In this document: positions 1 to 4,877 of the stretch, in pieces
Layout: each line of letters begins with the position of its first letter
How positions within the stretch are numbered: position 1 is the first letter of the stretch
Assembly (NCBI GenBank): GCA_003152795.1
Contig: PMBA01000195.1
Location: forward strand, 1-6,388
Source: Acidobacteriaceae bacterium
GTDB taxonomy: Bacteria; Acidobacteriota; Terriglobia; Terriglobales; Acidobacteriaceae
Direction: 5' to 3'
Length of the DNA stretch: 6,388 nucleotides
The notes under the pieces: model-generated
Seen by the model: only the letters and a program-made list of their open reading frames with translations
Told to the model about the DNA's origin: nothing
The model's database searches: none
Program-made: the position numbers and the translations under genes

Positions 1-19
1 GCCGAACTGCGCTCGGCTT

Positions 20-40
20 GGACGGGGCAGAGCCCCGTCC
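20..40 (-). terminator. GC-rich hairpin downstream of the SnoaL-like gene
   Basis: A perfect 9-base inverted repeat (GGACGGGGC / GCCCCGTCC) with a 3-base AGA loop begins 16 bases beyond the stop codon of the minus-strand SnoaL-like gene. Its position suits a transcription terminator or an mRNA 3' stabilising stem for that gene. No T-run follows on the minus strand, so it is not a classical intrinsic terminator. It could instead be one copy of a dispersed GC-rich palindrome. A second small stem, GCCGA / TCGGC, lies immediately beyond it at 1-17. Confidence 0.45.
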
Positions 41-56
41 CCAGACGATCATTCCA

Positions 57-539
57 CTACGGCAGCGGCTCCGAAACGTGCTCGTGCGCGATCAGCCACT
101 TCCCATCCTGCTTCTCGAACACGGCCGTCCACCGAAAGTTGCCCATATCGATCTTGCCCGACTTGTGAGTCATCTCGAATGCAACGGTTGCCGTGACCCA
201 GTAAGCATCGCCGCTTTTGTGGATCTGCGCGTCGTCATTCACCGTGCAGCGGGCGGCCTTGAAGTCCTCGAGCACCTTGCCCACCCCGGATTGGTATTCG
301 TCCCAACTGCCATACTTAAGCGGCGCAATGTCGAAAAACACATGTGGGCCCTGCGCGTAGTACTGCTTCTGTCCCGCCGCATTGAGCGTTGACCAGCCAT
401 CCCAAATCTTCTGCAGGTAGGCCTTGTCGACTGCCCCGCCTCCGGTCGTGGCCTTCTTTCCTTTTTGCGCAAAACCAGTCTGCGTAAAACCTGCGATCGT
501 CATGCAAACCGCCAAAGCCGCTACCGCCATTCGTTTCAT
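57..539 (-). CDS. Secreted SnoaL/NTF2-like domain protein
   Basis: A 160-residue exported protein with one NTF2-like (SnoaL / DUF4440-type) alpha+beta fold. The N-terminus KRMAVAALAVCMTIAGF followed by TGFAQ reads as a Sec signal peptide with cleavage near residue 25. A short Lys/Gly linker follows, then the domain at about residues 37-160, ending in the typical pattern of a Trp-rich strand, FEKQDGKWLI, and AHEHVS. His152 and His154 lie where SnoaL-like proteins often carry pocket residues. Family members include ketosteroid-isomerase-like enzymes and non-catalytic binding proteins, so no substrate can be given. The start is the ATG at 537-539: a strong Shine-Dalgarno GGAGGGAG (547-554) lies 7 bases upstream and the signal peptide begins there. 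The frame is open for another 61 codons upstream, but that part looks non-coding. The gene is monocistronic here and divergent from the PilZ-like gene across 139 bases. Confidence 0.87.
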   Translation of the reverse strand: MKRMAVAALAVCMTIAGFTQTGFAQKGKKATTGGGAVDKAYLQKIWDGWSTLNAAGQKQYYAQGPHVFFDIAPLKYGSWDEYQSGVGKVLEDFKAARCTVNDDAQIHKSGDAYWVTATVAFEMTHKSGKIDMGNFRWTAVFEKQDGKWLIAHEHVSEPLP

Positions 540-678
540 CGTGAGTCTCCCTCCAAACGGTGGAGCATTCTCGCATACGCGGTGCAGCCGCGCCAAGCCG
601 AAAGCCTGCGACCAATGTCGAGGGGCTGACTTTCGTAATCTGCCCGGCTGCCGCCGCCTGGTGCAAAATTGATGCAGA

Positions 679-1044
679 ATGTCCACCATTGCGCAAAAAG
701 GACACCGGGATTCCCGCGTCAAACTCGGCGGCTCAATCCTCGTCCTGCTGCTGCTCGAAAACGGGCGTCAGATCCGCGCCCGCATGAATCAGCTCTCCGT
801 CAACGGAGGACTGGTCTCGTTCCAACAACCGCTTGACGAAGGCATTCAGGTGACTGTCCTGTTCCATCTGGGCTCCACCAGCGTCCGTTGCCGGGCGCAG
901 ATGATGTTCCCCATGTGGGCCACCAAGGGATGTCTCCAGCCTTTTCGTTTCATGGAATTGCCCGACGCCAGCCGCTCCAGTCTGAAGCGGGAATTGGAAG
1001 CTCTCGTCCAGGCCGGCGCGTCGCAGGAAGAAGAAAGCGAGTAG
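679..1044 (+). CDS. Small PilZ-like domain protein
   Basis: A 121-residue cytoplasmic protein, nearly all of it a probable PilZ domain, the small beta-barrel that binds cyclic di-GMP. The support is a strand (SILVLLLLENG, residues 19-29), an Arg-rich strand (R33, R35), the turn QLSVNGGL at residues 38-45 matching the PilZ [DN]xSxxG motif with Gln in place of Asp/Asn, alternating hydrophobic strands with R71, R73 (VRCRAQMMF), and a C-terminal helix (about 97-115). The usual RxxxR stretch is at best a degenerate RDSR at residues 10-13, so nucleotide binding is doubtful. No partner domain is fused. The ATG at 679 is the first start after an in-frame stop (670-672). No clear Shine-Dalgarno precedes it. 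The stop lies 4 bases from that of the convergent HAD gene. The alternative is an unrelated small beta-rich protein. Confidence 0.72.
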   Translation: MSTIAQKGHRDSRVKLGGSILVLLLLENGRQIRARMNQLSVNGGLVSFQQPLDEGIQVTVLFHLGSTSVRCRAQMMFPMWATKGCLQPFRFMELPDASRSSLKRELEALVQAGASQEEESE

Positions 1045-1048
1045 GATC

Positions 1049-1741
1049 TCACTTTCCTGCAGCTGCCAGAATCTGTTTCAGCGAATATTTCTGCAATTCC
1101 CCAACCCGCTCCAGCGTAATATCCGGCTCCGGATACTCCGCGACCAGCGCTGCATCCAGCGCGTAGTGTCCCTGGCGCGGAAAAACCGTGGTCACCCGCC
1201 CGCCCCAATGCTCCTTGATCGCCGCCAGGATACGCACCTTGTCGTCCACCATCACGTAGTGCGCCGCCGGATACTTCTTCTCCGCATCGTCCAGTTCGAG
1301 TTCCTTGTGGATGTAGATGAGGACGCGCCCTTCGAAAATCTCATAGAGGCCCGACCGGTCGATCTTGCGCGGCTGGAAAACCACATCACCGTCGCTCAGG
1401 ATCGCCGTCCGTCCCAGCCGCTGCGCGTACCCGACCGCATCCAGTGATTCTGGAAAGAGCCGGTTGGCAAAGGGATAATTGATCATGAAGTGCGAGACCG
1501 CAAGCAGTTTGGGATCGCGTGGCCGCTCCACGCGATAACGCTGGAGCGCGCCCAAATAGTCCGCATATCCCAGCTCTGTGCGCAACTGCTCGAAGATTTC
1601 CCAATAGCGCCGCTGGCTCGTCTCGCCCACTTTGCCGATGAGGTACAGCTTCAGATCTTCCGCCACGCGATCGTTGTCGAGCAGCGTATTGTCCACGTCG
1701 AAAAAGAACACGGTACTCGCGTTGGTATCAGCGCGCTTCAC
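1049..1741 (-). CDS. HAD-superfamily hydrolase
   Basis: A 230-residue cytoplasmic haloacid-dehalogenase-superfamily protein, most likely a phosphohydrolase. All four HAD motifs are visible: motif I FFFDVDNTLLDN, with nucleophile Asp15 and general acid/base Asp17; motif II AILSDGD, with Ser116; the motif III lysine, probably Lys126 in PRKIDRSGL; and motif IV YVMVDDK, with Asp166 and Asp167 for Mg2+. A helical cap fits residues 25-95, including RRYWEIFEQLRTELGY and an FMINYPF segment. The substrate cannot be read from sequence; nucleotide or sugar phosphates are common in the superfamily. Two starts compete. The GTG at 1739-1741 has GGAG 5 bases upstream and is chosen. A TTG at 1754-1756, also with GGAG 4 bases upstream, would add five residues. 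The gene stands alone, converging on the PilZ-like gene. Confidence 0.87.
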   Translation of the reverse strand: MKRADTNASTVFFFDVDNTLLDNDRVAEDLKLYLIGKVGETSQRRYWEIFEQLRTELGYADYLGALQRYRVERPRDPKLLAVSHFMINYPFANRLFPESLDAVGYAQRLGRTAILSDGDVVFQPRKIDRSGLYEIFEGRVLIYIHKELELDDAEKKYPAAHYVMVDDKVRILAAIKEHWGGRVTTVFPRQGHYALDAALVAEYPEPDITLERVGELQKYSLKQILAAAGK

Positions 1742-1746
1742 GCCAT

Positions 1747-1764
1747 CTCCAAACAAGGATCTCC
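1747..1764 (-). promoter_or_regulatory. Duplicated ribosome-binding site for the HAD gene
   Basis: On the minus strand the block GGAGAT occurs twice, 14 bases apart (GGAG at 1761-1764 and at 1747-1750). One copy is placed 4 bases before an in-frame TTG, the other 5 bases before an in-frame GTG. The GTG is preferred for the better start codon and spacing. Two closely spaced initiation sites giving proteins that differ by five residues remain possible. Confidence 0.5.
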
Positions 1765-1805
1765 AGAATCAGGACCGTCCCTTATCATGCCAGAAATCAG
1801 GGACC
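1763..1805. repeat. Near-identical direct repeat pair upstream of the HAD gene
   Basis: CCAGAATCAGGACC (1763-1776) and CCAGAAATCAGGGACC (1790-1805) are the same word apart from two single-base insertions, with starts 27 bases apart. They sit directly upstream of the HAD gene, beginning about 20 bases from its start. The same stretch also contains an inverted repeat GTCCCT (1777-1782) / AGGGAC (1799-1804). A pair of operator half-sites, a leader RNA stem, or a local duplication would each explain this. No regulator is encoded next to it in the window. Confidence 0.5.
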
Positions 1806-1976
1806 GGCGTCGCAGCTGTCACCACATGTGAAAGCCGCGATTTTCGCGCTCCCGGTGCTCTTGACCGGCTGCGAAAGCAGGAAATTTGCTCCTGCCAGGA
1901 GGGCCTTGTCAGGTTCTTTCTCTTGTAGTACAAAGGCGTCGTCAAACAGTCAATGAAATAACCGAGGCGGAATGCT

Positions 1977-2267
1977 GTGACTCTGCCTCACAACCGGGCG
2001 AATCCGTGCTCGCCTCCCCAGGAGTTGCTCTTCGTGGAACATATTGATCCCGCCGTCATCTATCGATTTGACACTCGCTCCAGCCGGCCTTGTGAATTTT
2101 GCCGGGAACTCGATCCGCAGTTTCCTCAACGCCGGCCGCTCGACCAGATGGTTGCCAGCAGCCGCAAAGCCATTGCTTCCGCCCATTTGACCGAGGATGG
2201 CTATGTCCGCCACCGGATGCTGGAATTGCGCCGGATCACTTCCCCCGCACCCCTCACCGCGGCCTAG
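1977..2267 (+). CDS. Doubtful small hypothetical protein with a CxxC motif
   Basis: A possible 96-residue soluble protein that I do not recognise. It is rich in Arg and Pro and has one CxxC pair in YRFDTRSSRPCEFCRELD (Cys39 and Cys42), then a helix-like charged C-terminal part containing EDGYVRHRMLELRRI. A lone CxxC could bind a metal or form a disulfide, but there is no second pair. The GTG at 1977 has GAGG 9 bases upstream and follows an in-frame stop at 1959-1961. A second GTG at 2034 has AGGAG 9 bases upstream and would give 77 residues. Third codon positions look moderately GC-rich, as expected of a real gene here. An overlapping minus-strand frame (1950-2213, 87 codons) is also open and cannot be excluded by eye. 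Low confidence in strand and start. Confidence 0.35.
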   Translation: MTLPHNRANPCSPPQELLFVEHIDPAVIYRFDTRSSRPCEFCRELDPQFPQRRPLDQMVASSRKAIASAHLTEDGYVRHRMLELRRITSPAPLTAA

Positions 2268-2380
2268 CCCGGTAGATTTGGGACCCCAGCTCAGATTTTT
2301 TCGTGCAACTTCCGACGTGGCGGCGAGTTCTAATAGGTTAGATCCTCAAGCTGTTGTGCCCTGCCCAGGGGGAGGCTCTC

Positions 2381-3049
2381 ATGCTGGCCGGTTCGCGGTA
2401 CTGTTTTCTGCTTTCCTTCGTGCTGGTCTTTTCCGTTGCCGCCTGTGTGCCGACCCAGGCCCAGATTAACGGTGTGCCGGCCTCGGTCACTTCACTTGGT
2501 TTCGGCGGGCACGATAACCCCAATCCCGGTGTTCGAGCCAGCGTTACGTCGCTTGGGCCAAACGGTTACGGCAATAGTCGGCCTGCTTTCGGTAACTGGG
2601 GTTACAGCTTCTTCTTGCCGGTAAACCCAAATCCACCGCTGTCCTCCGGGCGTCACCGCCACCACGGGGAACAAGCCTATTTCGGCGTCGAGCCAGTCTA
2701 CATTCCATACGCCGTTCCCTACGTCCAGGAAGCGGACGACGACGATTCAGCGGACGACTATGTCCGCGCCCCTGACGTTCGCACCGGCAATGCGCACGCC
2801 AAACGCGCCGAATACGGTGATCCCGCTCCAAGAACTGACGCCGCGCCTGTGGCTGCCCAGCCCTCGACCGTGCTGGTTTTCAAAGACGGCCACCATTCCG
2901 ACGTGTTCAACTACGCGATTGTTGGAGATACGCTCTTCGACTTCTCCGACGGACGCACCCGCAAGATTCTCCTCGCCGACATTGATCTCCCTGCTACCCA
3001 GCGGGCCAACGACGATCGTGGCGTGGACTTCCAGATTCCGGCACAATAA
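2381..3049 (+). CDS. Exported protein with ASVTSLG repeats and a small C-terminal beta domain
   Basis: A 222-residue exported protein of unknown function. Residues 7-28 form a signal peptide; the sequence SVAAC at 18-22 is compatible with a lipobox (Cys22), while PTQA at 24-27 offers an ordinary signal-peptidase site, so lipoprotein or secreted form is open. Two copies of V-x-ASVTSLG-x-x-G follow (32-43 and 51-62), then a Gly/Asn/Pro-rich stretch, a His-rich patch (RHRHH, 91-95), a Tyr/Pro segment (VEPVYIPYAVPYV) and an acidic run (EADDDDSADD, 117-126). A Pro/Ala linker leads to a compact C-terminal unit at 161-220 starting with VLVFKDGHHSDVFNYAIVG. From memory this tail is widespread in acidobacterial secreted proteins; I could not search for it. 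ATG 2381 is preceded by GGGGGAGG with 6 bases spacing. A TTG at 2354 would only add nine residues in front of a good site. Confidence 0.85.
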   Translation: MLAGSRYCFLLSFVLVFSVAACVPTQAQINGVPASVTSLGFGGHDNPNPGVRASVTSLGPNGYGNSRPAFGNWGYSFFLPVNPNPPLSSGRHRHHGEQAYFGVEPVYIPYAVPYVQEADDDDSADDYVRAPDVRTGNAHAKRAEYGDPAPRTDAAPVAAQPSTVLVFKDGHHSDVFNYAIVGDTLFDFSDGRTRKILLADIDLPATQRANDDRGVDFQIPAQ

Positions 3050-3118
3050 AAACCAGCGATACAGATCAACGATAGCGATAGCCGGTCAAGCCCGTCGTCC
3101 CAGGAAAATCCAGGTTTC

Positions 3119-3144
3119 CCCCGTGCGCCCCCGTGTACCCCGTG
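3119..3144. repeat. Three short CCCCGTG repeats in a convergent spacer
   Basis: CCCCGTG occurs at 3119-3125, 3129-3135 and 3138-3144, a period of 9-10 bases, in the spacer between the convergent genes ending at 3049 and 3306. The spacing is close to one helical turn. The function is unknown; it may be a copy of a dispersed low-complexity intergenic element. Confidence 0.5.
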
Positions 3145-3216
3145 GTTTCAAGCCTTTCGCCAGTCGAAGAGTCGCGTTGCGGCCCGTCGGCTGCGCTCAG
3201 CAGCGAAAGAGCCTTT

Positions 3217-3236
3217 AAAACTGCGGGGAAACCCCG
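3217..3236 (-). terminator. Weak terminator-like hairpin after the TPR peptidase gene
   Basis: Read on the minus strand, CGGGG-TTT-CCCCG (3236-3224) is followed by CAG and a run of four T. The stem is only 5 base pairs and the T-run is short, but the position, 69 bases beyond the stop of the minus-strand peptidase gene, fits a weak intrinsic terminator. On the plus strand the same stem has no T-run, so it would serve the plus-strand gene ending at 3049 poorly. Confidence 0.4.
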
Positions 3237-3305
3237 AAATTCGTGGTGCCCCCCGCCTCATACCGACAAGGCCGCAGGTGGTCACGAGTGTCCGCGCCAC
3301 ACGGC

Positions 3306-4727
3306 CTATTCGCCGTATCTTTCTTTCAGCTTGCTCGTGATTTCGTCGCGGAGTTGGCGGTAGTCGGAGTGGACGGTGGCACGCAATGCGGCTTCGGTGG
3401 AACTGCCTTGCGAAAGGCGTTCCAGGATGCGCGCGATTTCGCTCATGCCATAAGCGTCGCGAATGTACTCGGTGGCGGCTAGAGATTCGGCGTACGCGAC
3501 GGTGGCTTCGGGGGTGGAGAAGCTCATGAAGCTGCCTTCGAGCATATTGAAGGGAATCTCATTTCCAGCGCCGAACAGTTGTGCCAGTTGGCGCCCGTAG
3601 GAAGCGGACGACTTGCCTTCCTCCATTTGTGCGATGCCTTCGTTTAGCCATGTCGGGCAGCGGTTGCTCGACATCTGCGACACGAAGGAGTGCGTCAGTT
3701 CATGCTTGAGGACGCGGGCGAGTTCGGGAGTGACGCTCGGGACGCCGCTGATCGGAATGCGCAGCTTGCCATCGTTGATCGCGCCGCTCCACGAGGGGGC
3801 GCGCGTAACGTCGAAGAACGTCTGCTGGGTGTAGAGCGTCACCACGATGTTGTTGCGGGGCGAGTAGCCCAGATCGCGCACCAGGTCGTCGTACTCGGAG
3901 TCAAGGGTGGCGAGCAGGTCGCGGCGGAAGGTTTCGGATGTGTCCTTGCCTTCGAAGTGGAGGTTGAAGTGGCTGCTTTCGCGCTGCGAGAAATCGGACT
4001 CGGCGCTCGATTCGCGCTCGGCCCGGGCGAGATATTGGCTGACCACGGCGTCGGGACGCAGGCCGAGCGATTTCTTCCAGGAACGAATGGCGTTGAGCGT
4101 ATGATCGCTGGCGAATTGCACGAAGCCCAGCATGGCGATGGCATCGGGCGAGTCGGGCGCAATGCTGGCCGCGTGTTGCGCGTAGGCCAGCGCTTCTGAG
4201 GCATGCCCGGTGCGCATCAGCGCGGCGGCGTAGTAGATCAGCAAAGTGGAATTATCCGGCTGGAAACCGAGCGCGGATTCGTAATAGCGCTTGGCCTGCT
4301 GGAAATTGCCGTGATCGGATTCGTGTTTGCCGGCGAGGAAGTAGCCGGTGGCAGCGAGTTCAGGATTGGCGGACTGTGCCAGCCTGGCCAGCGCGTCGGT
4401 ATCGACTTTGCCGTCGTGGATGACCTTTTCGGCAACATCGGCTTCGTGGTTGAACGACGGCGCGGGCGGGGTAATGTCGGGTGCACCACTGTTGCCCGGC
4501 ACTCCGGCGGACGCTCCGGAGTGTGCGGGCGCAATGCCGCCGGCATCGATGCGCTCAACCGAGGATTTTGGAATGGCGTAAGTATCTTCGCCAAGGTCGT
4601 ATTCGACGCGGTCTTTACTCTCGCGGACCTGATCGGCCCAGATGGTTCGTCCATTCTTAAGATGGATGACGTCGGCGGCCGACGGTAGCGTCTGCAGAAG
4701 CACTAAAATGAGGACGAAGGCTCGCAC
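3306..4727 (-). CDS. Exported TPR protein with peptidase MA-like zinc metallopeptidase domain
   Basis: A 473-residue exported protein. In order: signal peptide RAFVLILVLLQTLPSAAD (1-19); a small beta unit VIHLKNGRTIWADQV ... YAIPKSSVERID (20-61); a Gly/Pro/Ala linker (63-95); TPR-type helical repeats at about 110-235, seen in GNFQQAKRYYESALGFQPDN, HASEALAYAQHAASIAPDSP and IRSWKKSLGLRPDA; then a gluzincin domain (about 250-473). The zinc site is complete: HELTH at 342-346 (ligands His342 and His346, catalytic Glu343) with NEG at 362-364 supplying Glu363. This arrangement matches the peptidase-MA-like family (clan MA). Target proteins are unknown; the TPRs suggest it acts with a partner. The GTG at 4727 is chosen because the signal peptide starts there; no Shine-Dalgarno is visible. 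The frame runs open upstream to 6158 only as antisense of the divergent gene. Divergent from the M1-like gene. Confidence 0.88.
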   Translation of the reverse strand: MRAFVLILVLLQTLPSAADVIHLKNGRTIWADQVRESKDRVEYDLGEDTYAIPKSSVERIDAGGIAPAHSGASAGVPGNSGAPDITPPAPSFNHEADVAEKVIHDGKVDTDALARLAQSANPELAATGYFLAGKHESDHGNFQQAKRYYESALGFQPDNSTLLIYYAAALMRTGHASEALAYAQHAASIAPDSPDAIAMLGFVQFASDHTLNAIRSWKKSLGLRPDAVVSQYLARAERESSAESDFSQRESSHFNLHFEGKDTSETFRRDLLATLDSEYDDLVRDLGYSPRNNIVVTLYTQQTFFDVTRAPSWSGAINDGKLRIPISGVPSVTPELARVLKHELTHSFVSQMSSNRCPTWLNEGIAQMEEGKSSASYGRQLAQLFGAGNEIPFNMLEGSFMSFSTPEATVAYAESLAATEYIRDAYGMSEIARILERLSQGSSTEAALRATVHSDYRQLRDEITSKLKERYGE

Positions 4728-4734
4728 TCGACTG

Positions 4735-4743
4735 ATTCTAGCA
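4735..4743 (-). promoter_or_regulatory. Extended -10 promoter element for the TPR peptidase gene
   Basis: Read on the minus strand the sequence is TGCTAGAAT, an extended -10 box (TGn plus TAGAAT, 5 of 6 to TATAAT). The hexamer ends 7 bases before the GTG start codon, so transcription would begin at or next to that codon. Extended -10 promoters tolerate a poor -35, which is what is seen here (TTACCG at 17-base spacing). Together with the missing Shine-Dalgarno this suggests a leaderless mRNA. It is a single short match and therefore uncertain. Confidence 0.4.
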
Positions 4744-4803
4744 ACCAGGCAGACGGGCGGTAAGGTGACCAAGGTGCTGGAACTGGGGCGGCTCCGGCAG
4801 TAG

Positions 4804-4824
4804 TTCCCAGTTCTTAACTGGGAA
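4804..4824. repeat. Perfect inverted repeat in the divergent protease spacer
   Basis: TTCCCAGTT-CTT-AACTGGGAA: a 9-base perfect inverted repeat with a 3-base loop, midway between the two divergent starts at 4727 and 4878. It could be an operator for a dimeric regulator controlling both genes, or part of a dispersed repeat, since its core words (GGGAA, AACTG) recur in the tandem repeat at 4844-4874. Confidence 0.7.
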
Positions 4825-4843
4825 TCGGATGGTCCTGCGGTTT

Positions 4844-4874
4844 CTGAGAACCGGGAACTGAGAACCGAGAACTG
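4844..4874. repeat. 14-base tandem repeat just upstream of the M1-like gene
   Basis: CTGAGAACCGGGAA (4844-4857) and CTGAGAACCGAGAA (4858-4871) differ by one base and are followed by a partial third copy, CTG (4872-4874). The array ends 3 bases before the ATG at 4878, so it occupies the place of the promoter and ribosome-binding site. I recall similar GTTCTC/GAGAAC-type words in intergenic regions of acidobacteria, but copy number elsewhere cannot be judged from this window. Confidence 0.75.
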
Positions 4875-4877
4875 TTT

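Larger units (their letters stand above)
1742..2380. other. Gene-poor stretch between the HAD gene and the 222-residue secreted protein
   Basis: About 640 bases with no confidently assigned gene. It holds the direct repeat pair 1763-1805, a small hairpin GCAGGA / TCCTGC (1877-1895) followed on the plus strand by a pyrimidine-rich tract (1914-1924), and the doubtful small ORF 1977-2267. After that ORF comes a T-run (2295-2301) without a convincing stem before it. TAATAG at 2331-2336 is a possible -10 box for the gene at 2381, but no good -35 box sits at the right distance. No RNA gene or mobile element was recognised. Confidence 0.5.

Noticed and set aside
540..722. N-terminal extension of 61 residues on the SnoaL-like protein
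   Set aside because: A strong Shine-Dalgarno and a signal peptide mark the ATG at 539. The extension is Arg/Cys-rich, overlaps the start of the PilZ-like gene, and would bury the signal peptide.
1877..1895. GCAGGA / TCCTGC hairpin followed by a pyrimidine-rich tract as an intrinsic terminator
   Set aside because: The stem is only 6 base pairs, the T-rich tract starts 18 bases later, and no plus-strand gene ends upstream of it, so there is nothing for it to terminate.
2273..2301. Terminator after the small ORF at 1977-2267, suggested by a T-run
   Set aside because: The T-run is good, but the preceding bases form no stem longer than about 4 base pairs with a workable loop.
3839..4204. Overlapping minus-strand frames inside the TPR peptidase gene, with plus-strand frames at 3690-4199 and 4203-4688
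   Set aside because: They overlap a well-supported gene with intact zinc motifs and show low-complexity, Arg/Pro/Ser- or Gly/Val-rich composition typical of shadow frames.
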